Source of the DNA: Larix kaempferi
Lineage: Eukaryota; Streptophyta; Pinopsida; Pinales; Pinaceae
Assembly: GCA_027924585.1 (NCBI GenBank)
Contig: BSBM01000865.1
Span: 2,294,001 to 2,358,000 of the forward strand
Direction of reading: 5' to 3'
Length of the DNA: 64,000 nucleotides
The notes under the pieces are model-generated. The model did not search any database, was not told the DNA's origin, and was given only the letters and a program-made list of their open reading frames with translations. Shown here one piece after another: positions 21,487 through 31,199 of the stretch. The translations under genes were made by a program, and so were the position numbers. Position 1 is the first letter of the stretch; every line of letters starts with the position of its first letter.

Positions 21487-24246
21487 TCTCGGTGAAACCT
21501 CGTATAGTGGAACACATTCGCATCGGCCATAAGTGTTCCTCTGAAGAAATAGCTGCTGGCATGGCCTTATTCAAGCAATTTCGAGACGTATTTGCTTGGT
21601 ACTATGAGAAGATTCCTGGGATAGACCCCACAATTGTTTCTCACCAAATAAAAACCTATCCCGACGTCAAACTTGTAAGCCAAAAGTTGTGACCGGTACA
21701 CCCCCGGATGACGGTGGCAATCAAGGCAGAGATTGAAAATCTCTTAAAGGATGGTTTTATTTATCCGATCCCATTGACGAATTGGGTCCCAAACGTCGTC
21801 CCTGTAAACAAAAAGCAGGGTACCATTCACGTCTGTCTCGATTATTGGGACCTTAACCAGGCTTGTCCAAGAGACAACTACCCGACCCCCTTCATCGAAC
21901 AGATTATCGACAATTGTGCTGGAAGCGTCATCTTCTCATTTATGGATGGATTTTCTGGTTACAACCAGATTGAGATCAACCCCGCCGACCAACACAAGAC
22001 GACTTTCATCTGCCCATGGGGAACGTTTTCATACCGCAAACTCCCGATTGGCCTTAAAAATGCTGGTACCACATTTCAGCGGGCTATGTCATATGCCTTC
22101 CATGACATTAAGGACTTTGTGGAACCTTACCTGGACGATCTCCCTGCTTACTCAAAGCAGCATGAGTTCCACATTGATCATCTGACAGCCATTTTCCTCA
22201 GATGTAGACGGTACAATATCCGTCTAAATCCCCATAAGTGTATCTTTTCGTTGAGTCTGGATGCCTCTTAGGATTCATCGTTTTGAAGGATGGGATCCGC
22301 ATTGATCCCTTAAAGGTGTAGGCCATCATCAACCTACCACCCCTGACTGATGTGACGGAACTTCAAAGTCTCCAAGGGAAGGCGACTTATTTAAAACATT
22401 TTGTTTGCAATTTCGCGGAGAAGACTCAGGGGTATATGAGACTGCTCAAGAAGGACGTCCCATTCATTTGGGACGACCAAGCTCAAAAATCCTTTGACAG
22501 TATAAAACATGCCATCACGCATGCCCCCTGCTCCAACCGCCCAATTATTATCGAGATTATATCTTATATCTCGCCGCTTCTGCTACCACTATCGCCATGG
22601 TTTTGGTACAGGAGGATCAAAACGCCTAGGAACATGTAATATACTATGCAAGTAAGGGTCTTGCTAACACTGAAACTAGATATTCACATGTCGAAAAACT
22701 CGCATTCGCGGCGGTCATCGCCGTCCAAAAGTTCCAACACTATATCTTGCTCCGCACCACCACCATCATCGCAGACTCGAACCCCATGTACCACGTCCTG
22801 ACGCGACAGGTGCTTGGGGGCAAGTATTCATGCTGGATCGTGATAGTGCAAGAATTTGATCTTCTTTTCGAGAAATCCAAGTCAAAAAAGTCTTTGGTGT
22901 TTGCCGAGCTGATCTATGACCTTCCCCGTCCTGATGCAGAAATTGAGCACAATGACTCTTTTCGGGATGAATCATTGTTTCTCATCAGCACGACTGATCC
23001 ATGGTATGGAGATATCTCATTATATATTCAAACCCAACGCTTCAACCTTCAACTGTCTCGCGACAACCGTCGTAAGATACATCACCATGCGAAGTATTAT
23101 TTAATCATCAATGATACTTTGTATTGTCGTGGCATTGATTCAATTCTTCGACGTTATCTAACTCACGATGAAGCCGAACGCATTCTGAATGACTGTCATG
23201 CTGGGGCATGTGGCAGTCACCTCTCTGGGATGGCTACAACCCAGAATATTTTACACGCGGGATATTATTGGCCTACTATCTTCAAAGATTGTGTTGAGGC
23301 CGTAAAAAAATGTCCTCCTTTTCAACACTTCCATACGAAGAAGCGCACCCATCCCACTCCATTACACCTGGTTATTGCCGTGGGCCCCTTCGCAAAATGG
23401 GGCATTGACTTTATGCATTGTAAGGCTACCTTGGCCGGGGGGTATAGTTACATCATTGTAGCTGTGGATTACTTTACAAAGTGGGCCGAGTCTATGCTTA
23501 CATACCAGAACGATGGCAAAACCACCGCACTCTTCATGTTCAATCATGTAATAGCACGGTTCAGAGTTCCTCAGGCAATTGTTACCGATCATGGTTCCCA
23601 TTTTCAGAACCATATGGTTGATGAACTGAGTGATAGGTTGGGTTTTCACCATGAAAATTCAACACCCTACTACCCATAGTCCAATGGACAAGTCGAGGCC
23701 ATTAACAAAGTCTTGAAAACTATGGTCCAAAGGATGGTAGGTACACAGAAATCCAATTGGCATAACATGCTCTTTTCAGCATTATGGGTCTACAGAACCT
23801 CCATTAAAACTGCCACAGGTTTCACTCCTTTCCAACTAGTCTATGGATTGGAGGTTGTCCTACCTATAGAGTGTGAAATTCCGTCTCTACAACTTGCTGT
23901 CGAACTTCTTCCTAATACTACTGCCGAGGAAGAACGTCTCCTGCACTTAGCAAAACTTAACGAGTCCCGCCGAGATGCCTCTCTTGCTAATGAAGCACAC
24001 AAGAAACACATCAAAGCTCAATATGACAAGTTAGTTGAACCTCGTATCTTTAACGAGGGTGACCTGGTCCTCACGTATGACTAGAAGCACGACAAACTAG
24101 GAGTAGGAAAGTTCGAATCCATGTGGCATGGACCTTACATTGTCAAATGTGTTTTGGAAAAGGGAGCTTACGAGCTTGAAGACTATGACAAAATATCTTT
24201 GGGTGAAACCCGCAATGGGCTTTACCTGAAGAGATACTATGCCTAA
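21453..24246 (+). pseudogene. Element C reverse transcriptase, RNase H and integrase
   Basis: RT begins near 21530 (FRDVFAWYY) and shows FMDGFSGYNQI near 21940 and the active site YLDD at 22128-22139. A frameshift near 22250 leads into the RT thumb, and a degraded Ty3/gypsy RNase H (YASKGLANTETRYSHVEKL, then ADSNP) follows. Integrase has the zinc-binding HHCC module at about 23195-23330. Its catalytic DDE core includes WGIDFMH, TDHGSHF and, after an in-frame TAG at 23677, NGQVEAINK. The C-terminal region extends to TAA at 24244. An in-frame TGA near 21690 sits where relatives have Arg (CGA), and another stop lies at about 24082. The enzymes copy element RNA and insert the DNA; this copy cannot make an intact protein. 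Confidence 0.9.
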
Positions 24247-24371
24247 ACTTGTCATGCTTAGACTATCTTGTATATACTATACATGGCATGTTTTTTGTGC
24301 TTTTGTGTGCTATGACGCATTTTTTGAGTGTCTTTAGATCTTGTTTCCGCATTTTTTGTCTGCGTGTGCAG

Positions 24372-24785
24372 ATGGAAACGTGCTATGGATTCGTGGATGG
24401 TGCCAGCTTGCATACCCGTAACCTTGCTTCGGTAGCCTGGGTACTATATTCCCCAACAGGTGAGCTCATCAGCTCAGTAGGAAGTTGCCTAGGGTTCGCG
24501 ACCAACAATGTCGTAGAATATCAGGCAGTAATCAGAACCCTAGCTAACGCCATTTCATTGGGTATGAACCACATTGTCATCCACATGGATTCTCAATTAG
24601 TGGTTTCCCATCTTAATCGGGTTTACGCCATCCGTGATCCCACCTTACTCCGTCTCTTCAGACAAGTACGTCACTTGGAAAGGTCATTTGAATTCGTTCA
24701 GTACCTACACATTCCACGAGAGTTAAACACAGTTGCTGACTCGATGGCCAACTTCATTTTGGATTGGTACATCACACACACATAA
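24372..24785 (+). CDS. Element C additional (archaeal-type) RNase H, intact frame downstream of integrase
   Basis: The frame starts METCYGFVDGAS and encodes about 137 residues with the RNase H fold signatures in order: FVDGAS (first Asp), NNVVEYQAV (Glu), IHMDSQLVV (Asp) and RELNTVADSMAN (final Asp). This is the RVT_3 / archaeal-like RNase H type, distinct from the Ty3/gypsy RNase H upstream in the same element. Additional RNase H domains of this type are known from Tat elements. The open frame extends upstream to 24249, but homology starts at 24372. That point is preceded by a pyrimidine-rich run ending TGTGCAG|ATG, which looks like a splice acceptor. The frame is not fused to integrase (stop at 24246). 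Unlike gag and pol it has no stop or shift. Expression by splicing is an inference. Confidence 0.82.
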   Translation: METCYGFVDGASLHTRNLASVAWVLYSPTGELISSVGSCLGFATNNVVEYQAVIRTLANAISLGMNHIVIHMDSQLVVSHLNRVYAIRDPTLLRLFRQVRHLERSFEFVQYLHIPRELNTVADSMANFILDWYITHT

Positions 24786-25029
24786 TATTCATAATATGTA
24801 AAAGCATTCACGACATGTAAATAATGCACTGTATAAAAGCAAACATATAAAAAAGATCACATCACTCATCATTTTAAAACACATAATGTATAATGTCTAT
24901 ATATATATATATCATTCAAAAGTAGTGCTGGTGCAAAATCTGAAGCACGATGACTATCAGTGAGTCTCTACAAAATCTGAAGCCTCGTAGCTTTCCGTAG
25001 TACAAAACCTAAGGCCTCTAAGCTCTCAG
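24786..25029 (+). other. AT-rich spacer of element C
   Basis: No gene is seen. A (TA)n run lies at about 24899-24912, and a short motif, CAAAATCTGAAGC, is repeated at 24933 and 24970. Confidence 0.5.
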
Positions 25030-26300
25030 TACAAGTATAATAGTGTCATCAGGAATGACGCCTGACCCATACACCACCCCTAGCACGGACAGCCCGTTGT
25101 CGCTGAGTAAGGAAGAAATCCACGGTCCTTGCTACCTTGCGGAGTAGGGCATTGAAGCGTACGGACGCTCCAACCCCAAACCTATGCATAGGTCTCGGCA
25201 GGCCATCTATTGCTGGCTCAGGAACCTCTGCTGTCAGCTAGGACAAGTTCCTGTATACCTCCTCCATCTCCTCGATGGCAGCATGAGCACATGGGGGCAC
25301 AACTGCTTCCCCACCTCTATCTCTCCTCGCCAGAAGGGAAAGTCCTACTGGCCGTATAGGCCCCACATCTACACACACATTTTACATACTTGTCAGTACT
25401 ACATCAAAAAAAATGATAAATATGCAAAACTAGAAGTACAAGGGTTTTTGTTCTCACCTATGTCACCCCATGCTGCACCAAGTCAGGATCCTCTCTGAAA
25501 TCCATACTGTCGTACAGCAAGTCCTCAACCATGAGTAACTGGCCTTCCAGCTAGCTGAAGAACTCAGGACCAAAGCTGATGATAGGTACTCCACCATGGC
25601 GGGTCATCACCTTAGCCCATCTAAGCATGTGGGGATCTCTAGGCTCCCTGTCATCTAGTACTATCTGTGGACACAAGAGAGGGATCCGCTCCAAGAGGAA
25701 CGATACCACGATCGATCCATAACCAAACTGCTTGAGCTCTCCTTGCCGACACTTGGTCAGCTGAGCTCGGATGTTTGCGAGGAGACCCTCGCACTAGTTG
25801 AAAACCTTGGGGGACATGCAGTCCTCCACATAAAGCATCTGAGCCCGAGTGACCATGTGTGGGGATTGGCTTCCCACCACTCTAGTAATAGTAAACAGTA
25901 TGGTACTCAGTGGATGGCTCACCACATCCCTAATAGGAATCTTCCCACTGGAAGATCGAGCAAGGGCGGTACAATGCTGTGACACCATGTCATCGACTGT
26001 GCGGTCACTGGCCCGTGTTCCAATAAGAGATACAAGGTCCCCCCTCCGGGACAAACCAGTAAGAAAATAGATGTCCTCAACATCTATTGTGAGGATGTGA
26101 TCACCAATCACAAAATGTTGTTGGGCCGCCTCCCAACTCTAGAGCATGTGTGATAGAAATGGGATTTGGGATCTCATCCCCTCAATCTCAAAGAACTTGA
26201 GAAAACCGCAGTTCCTCAAGGAATCCACGCATTGTGGATCATTTGCGGCTTGTACATCTTCTACTTCGTGTTCTCTTTCCCGCCAATCTAAAACCATGTT
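25030..26300 (-). pseudogene. Antisense ORF of element C, plant-mobile-domain-like
   Basis: On the strand opposite gag-pol, broken frames encode a protein with the segments SLRNCGFLKFFEIEGMRSQ, then GDHILTIDVEDIYFLTGLSR (about 26040-26110), then a stretch ending near 25797. Coding continues in the same direction through shifted pieces to about 25480 (EDLLYDSMDFREDPDLVQ). The 105-codon piece 25797-26111 is the longest intact part. The 'IDVEDIYFLTGL' pattern resembles the plant mobile domain family, which begins with a similar 'TLDDV..LLGLP' motif. Antisense ORFs between pol and the 3' LTR are known from Tat-group elements such as Grande. The role of such proteins is unknown. Several stops and shifts make this copy inactive. 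Confidence 0.6.
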
Positions 26301-26753
26301 GGTTTTCTAGCAACCTGCCAAAAGGGACATTTAAACACCGTTAGATCCTACTCCAACGACAGCAAGTTCACTTTTTGGGTTTATTTTGATGTTTGGGAAA
26401 TGCATCTCCGCCGTCGCATCGTACTTTTGCATATAGTGCGATGTCGTCTCACTTCACTCATTCGGGACTTGCGCCGAGTTGGTCTCGTCGCAGTTCCCGA
26501 AAGGGCCAACTGCGACGAGCCGAGGGCACAATAGCCCTCCATGAATTCATCAAAAAACCCAAAAATTGAACCTAAAAACAAAATCTAATCCACTAGAAAG
26601 TTGCTGGATGAAGTTTAGGCTTACCTGCTCCTGACGGTGGGTGAAATGGCGGATCGTAGCTCCTGGAATCGGCAAAGGAAGTTTTGGCTCCAAATTGGTA
26701 CTTCTCCTCCCAAATTGGCAAATGAAACAATGAAAACTATTTTTGGCCCATTT
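26301..26753 (-). other. Region upstream of the antisense ORF in element C
   Basis: No further domain is recognised between the antisense ORF and the palindromic TATA sequence. Inverted GTCGCA-type motifs (CGTCGCAT, GTCTCAC, CTCGTCGCAG, CTGCGACGAG) cluster at 26410-26520 and echo those of the LTR. The segment could be a transcribed leader of an antisense RNA. Confidence 0.4.
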
Positions 26754-26771
26754 TTCTATTTATAAATAGAA
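26754..26771 (-). promoter_or_regulatory. Palindromic TATA box, possible antisense promoter of element C
   Basis: TTCTATTTATAAATAGAA is an 18-bp perfect palindrome holding a TATAAATAG box on both strands. It lies about 450 bp upstream of the antisense ORF. Confidence 0.45.
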
Positions 26772-28595
26772 TGGAATATTCCTTTTCAAATATTTTGATG
26801 CTCTTGGGCCATTTATCATAGTTTTAACTGTTTTTGTCGTATTTGGGGCTATTTGACATATTTTCTGGTGTGCAGGATGTTTCGTCATTTTTTTTGCAAC
26901 GGTTAGTTTGTAATTATTGCGTGGTGATGATTTTACTCTTCGTTTGTTCTCATACTCATGAAAATATGAGAACAAGTACCGAGTTATGATTTATCACTTT
27001 TCCGAGCTCGTTAAACTCCCACGGAAAAGGACACCCCCCGGAGTCTACCGTTAAGCTCTTTTCAGGCTCTCGAAAAACGAAAATATTGCCAAGCAAACTT
27101 GTCGCGTTCACGCTTGTTAAAGTATTTGAACGGTCGTCTTCCTGGTGATAGTTTACCCCTTTTTCGGACCAGGAGGTACTAATTACGAAAAAGGTATACT
27201 CCAGCCAATCATGACTGGAAGAGTCCTCTCCCACGTTGTTTTACCCTTTCCCGGCCGATGAGGCTAACTTTACAAAAAAGGACCGTTGGAGTCTTCTTTA
27301 GTTCTTTTCAGACTCTCTAAACATGAAATGACAACCGAGTTTACCTTCTATGGACTTGTTAAATTCTCACATTGAAGGGCCCGTTATGGGACTAACCCCT
27401 CCTATCCCAGGTTCGGAAAAAAATTGGGATTGGACTCATCTATGAGATGAGCTATATTGAGCATCTGGTTACCCTCATCAAGCTCGTAAAAAACACATGA
27501 GGCACTCATCATTCATGATGGGGAAAAAGGAAAGCGTTTGTGTTACGTACCTTGTTAGTGGCAGTATGTAATCATTCTTGAACATGGCACTCATCTGCAT
27601 TTGCATAGAACACTTGGATCATCCGTTTGTCCTCGAGTTCCACTTATTTCTTGAGTCTTGTTACTCCTTTGAGTCATTCAAAGAAAAGCTTCCATCATCA
27701 GTCGCTTTAAGAATTTGCGTCGCACTCGTCGTGTCAATACTACCAAGTCATGCCATGCCCATGTTCAAGAATATGTCTATCATTTGTCATCTGTAGTTAG
27801 TACAGCCGCCATCACGTTGGTCTACTCTGAGTCAGTCTTGCATGTTACTGTACCATCCGATCTACTCTATACATTTTTTTCATGTTTCATGTCGATTGAT
27901 GGGGGATTCATCATGTCCCTCCTTCGACGGATTCATCCTTGTCGACTTCAACTCATCATCCGAGGATTGAATCTAGAAACCAATCAAGTACCTTGGCCCT
28001 GCATGCCTCAATGGTAGGTTACCTCGCTTTCAACATGAGTTTACATCATTGACTTTTGATTGAAAGATTTCGTCTTGCATTCGACTTCAACTCATCTATT
28101 CACGCTTGATGACATGTACTGTGATACCTTGGGAATCATTGACATCAATGGTGATCTCCCTCGCACTTGTTAACGGTTTACATCAATGGCCAGTAATCAA
28201 GTGGTTTCTACCATGTTCGACATCAAGACATTTGTCATCACATGGATAGATTCGTATCATTGCGGGTTCAGCTTGAAGACCCTGGGGAGTCATGTTTTAC
28301 CTAGGTTGCGATGGAGTTTGTATTGAGTTGTATCACACGGATCCACATTTGTATTGGTCATGGTTGTGTTATCATCTCATCATGGATCTACGCTTGTGTC
28401 TAGTAGCCATGATTGTGTTCAGTCGGTCATTACTACCATGGATCTGCACTGTATTGGTCAGCAGCCATGTTATACTTTATATGAGATTGTCAGTTCAGAG
28501 TCAGTTGTATTGCAGCAGTGTCCTTTGTCCAACAAGTCTATTGCCATTTCTTCTATCAAAGCACTTCACCTGTCTATCATCAACAGCTTCATGAT
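26772..28595 (+). repeat. 3' untranslated region of element C with degenerate repeats
   Basis: No convincing protein. Diverged duplications are visible. GGAGTCTACCGTTAAGCTCTTTTCAGGC-like DNA near 27038 recurs near 27287, and GTTAAACTCCCACGGAAAAGG-like DNA near 27010 recurs near 27358. At 28337, 28382 and 28438 three diverged units begin CA[CT]GGATC. Repeat-bearing 3' regions are typical for Tat/Ogre elements. Confidence 0.5.
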
Positions 28596-28604
28596 TTGGG
28601 GGGC
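28596..28604 (+). promoter_or_regulatory. Polypurine tract of element C
   Basis: TTGGGGGGCA lies just before the 3' LTR start at 28609. It is a short purine run suited to priming plus-strand DNA synthesis. Confidence 0.6.
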
Positions 28605-28608
28605 ATTC

Positions 28609-29500
28609 TGTTACACCCAAAATCTACCCACCATAAGATTCAATGTATACACCCCTAAAGATATCTTGACTAAGTAATCACCCAGGGAGGATTTGTACCC
28701 AATTGTGCTAGGTTTTGAGAGGTTGTCGCAGGCTGAACATGAGCAACATGCGACGTTGCACCTTGCCTCATTATGGGGTGCGACGAAGTCAGTTAGATGG
28801 CAAAAATAGCTTATTTGAGGTCATTCTCGAAGCTTGTTGACTTGGGACCCTATCCCTGACCTCTTGGAGGAGCTGACACTCAGTTCCTAATACTTTGGAG
28901 AGATCCCTTAAGCCTCTCCTATCATATCTCAACCTATCCTATCCACTTAGTCCTATTTAAATGAAGCTCACTCCCATCCCAAGGGGAGGAATTCTATGGT
29001 ATCTACATGCTGGTGAAATCACCATTGGAACATCTCCACTCACCTATTGGAGAACTCATACTTCCTTGGAAGGATATGGCAATTGGCTTTGTTGGAGAAG
29101 GGCTGCAGTGTTAAGCCTTGGTTGGAGTTCTATATCTCTATTATGTACTTCCCTCTTTTTACAGTAATACAAATGCTTTCCATCAATATTGTTCATTTGT
29201 TTAATGATATTGAGTAGTTTACCTGCTTAACTGTTTACTTAGATCTCTTATTGTATAGATGCCTTTTACTTGTTTCTTTTGTTTCTTGTCTTGACAGGTC
29301 TTGCAGCTTGGATCTGACGGCCGTGAGACACGAAGTAGCATTCAGGAGAAAGGATTGCGAAGTGAAAGGTAAGACACCTAATACTCGATCCTTAAGTAGA
29401 TCTAGGAAATGCATTAGTAGCCTGTCTCATTTGTTCTAGACTCACTTTGAGCTAGGGAGATCATGCCTTAGATCCGTCTTTGGTAGATTATCCGATAACA
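28609..29500 (+). repeat. 3' LTR of element C
   Basis: It matches 14137-15029 with about 43 differences and ends CGATAACA at 29500. The next bases resume the protease/RT linker of element B in frame. Confidence 0.93.
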
Positions 29501-30776
29501 CCCTAGGCGGATGTGATGTGGTTCTGGGCGTTCAATGGTTATGCACACTTGGCCCCATCTTATGGGATTTTGCTAAACTTTGGATTCAGTTTTCAATCAA
29601 TGGGAAACAACACAAATTTAAGGGCTTACAACAACGGTCTCTCCGCATCATCAGTTCACATCACCTAGAAAAGATCCTTAAGAGGAATTCACATGGTGTC
29701 ATCGCTCAACTCCATTCCATTCATATGCACCCATCAACGGTCTCCCTTACTTCCTTGGATAGATATGCAGGTGTCTATGCTGAACCAGTGGGCTTGTCTC
29801 CTTCAAGAGACCTTTCTAGTAAGAATTTAGCCGTATCTACATCTCAGCAGGAAATGATGGCTATTTTGCATGTAGTACATAAGTGGCAATCATACCTATT
29901 AGGGAATTATTTCTGCATCAAGACTGATCTCCAGAGTCTGGAAAATTTCCTGGAACAATGGGTCTCCTCCCCAACACACCTGAAATGGGTTATCCAACTC
30001 ATGGGTTATGCTTATGCGATCACTTACAAGAAGGGTAAGGACAATATGGTGGCAGATGCTCCTTCCCGCACATTTGATGACCCAATTTCTCTTACAACTA
30101 TTTCTCTGCGTGTTCCAAATTGGTTGCAATCTATTCAACAGGGCTATCTCTTTTATGAACTCCATGCTTCTTCATCAGCAGGGCACTCTGGATTCCTCAA
30201 AATTTATAAATGGGAACAATGTAACTTCTTTTGGCAGGGATTGAAAATGACAAGTCAACAGATGGTGGCTGACTATGATAATTTCCAGGTCAACAAGGGT
30301 GAAACGACACTCCTTTCAGGACTGCTCGAACCCTTTCCCATCCATACACAGATTTGGACAACTATTTCTATGGATCTCCTAGCAGTTCTCTAGCGGTACA
30401 ATACCACATCTAAAAGGACACCATATGAAGCAGTCTATGGATAGGCACCGCCATTTCTTCTTCCATACACCCTCAACAGCTCCCCAGTTCAGGCAATTGA
30501 CTCGGTTCTTCGAAACCATGATCAAATTCTTCTCATTCTGCAGGACAATCTTCACATGGAAAGAATTCCACTGAAACAACAAGCCGATCAGCACCGTTCT
30601 GAGTGCACTTTTCACGTAGCTGATATGGTTCTTCTTCATCTACAACCTTCCAAGAAACCCTCCCTGAATCTCAAAAGGCGTCAGTGGCACGGAATGCAAC
30701 CCGAGGATGCTACAGGGGAACCACTCCTACAGATTCTGCATCAATTTCCACATCTAAAGCTTTGAGGACAAAGTTT
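29501..30776 (+). pseudogene. Element B pol remainder: protease end, RNase H, broken integrase
   Basis: The frame resumes with GGCDVVLGVQWL and reaches YAEPVGLSPSR near 29816, the usual approach to RT. It then jumps directly to RNase H (SSKNLAVSTSQQEMMAIL, IKTDLQSLENFLEQW, KKGKDNMVADAPSR). The entire RT palm is missing. The integrase zinc module follows, degraded (GHSGFLKIYK, FQVNKGETTL), and reaches WTTISMDLL at about 30390. It then jumps to the downstream TPYEAVYG motif and integrase C-terminal sequence (about 30420-30650), so the DDE core is also missing. The frame ends near 30765. Two clean internal deletions remove both catalytic cores. Confidence 0.85.
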
Positions 30777-30777
30777 T

Positions 30778-30794
30778 TTCTAAGGGAGATGGGA
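30778..30794 (+). promoter_or_regulatory. Polypurine tract of element B
   Basis: TAAGGGAGATGGGA immediately precedes the 3' LTR at 30795. Confidence 0.75.
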
Positions 30795-31199
30795 TGTTAG
30801 GAACCCATGTCAACCCTTCTATTTACTTTGTTAGTATATTGTTGTTGGACGTATATGCTTTGTAAGTCATCCCGTAGTATTTGTTGATCCATAGTTTGTC
30901 TTATTGTTGTTGGACGCATATGCTTTGTAAGTCATCCCGTAGTAATTGTTGATCCATATTTTGTATTGGCCCATGGTTTGTATTGACACATGGTATTGAC
31001 CCATGGTATTGGCGCGTAGACTTAGTATATAAGTTTGTGTTGAGAACAATGAAGGTACCGTGAAGTTATTCGTATTGAGCTTGCTCAAAGGAGGTTTCCC
31101 CCTCGAAGTGGCCTTCAATCAATATAAAAGTGATTTTGAGTTCTGTTATTTCTGCTATTTCGTGTGTTTTCATTCATTAATTATTGCAGGCTCTTCACA
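30795..31199 (+). repeat. 3' LTR of element B
   Basis: 405 bp, TGTTAGGAACCC...CTCTTCACA, with the same internal 65-bp tandem duplication as the 5' copy. It is followed by the target-site copy ATGAC. Confidence 0.93.

Larger units (their letters stand above)
14137..29500 (+). mobile_element. Element C: 15.4-kb Tat-like Ty3/gypsy retrotransposon with a second RNase H and an antisense ORF
   Basis: The LTRs are 893 bp (14137-15029) and 892 bp (28609-29500) and differ at about 43 positions by hand count (near 5 %). The ends are TGTTA...TAACA. The flanking target duplication is CCCT (14133-14136 and 29501-29504), or 5 bp with one mismatch. Order inside: primer site, 2.2-kb leader, gag, zinc knuckle, protease, RT, RNase H, integrase, a separate archaeal-type RNase H, an antisense ORF region, a repeat-bearing 3' region, polypurine tract. 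This order and size fit the Tat/Ogre/Grande group. Stops and frameshifts in gag and pol make this copy inactive, although the extra RNase H frame is intact. Confidence 0.93.
11329..31199 (+). mobile_element. Element B: Ty3/gypsy retrotransposon, internally deleted and carrying nested element C
   Basis: The two LTRs are 405 bp each (11329-11733 and 30795-31199). The element is flanked by a perfect 5-bp target duplication, ATGAC, at 11324-11328 and 31200-31204. Inside are a tRNA-Met-type primer site, gag, protease, RNase H, pieces of integrase and a polypurine tract. The RT core and the integrase catalytic core are missing. Without the 15.4-kb insertion of element C, B is about 4.5 kb. The LTRs differ at roughly 19 of 405 positions by hand count. 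Removing B restores the reading frame of ORF H, which proves the insertion order. Confidence 0.93.

Noticed and set aside
24899-24912. (TA)n run as an origin or promoter
   Set aside because: Simple microsatellite without supporting context.
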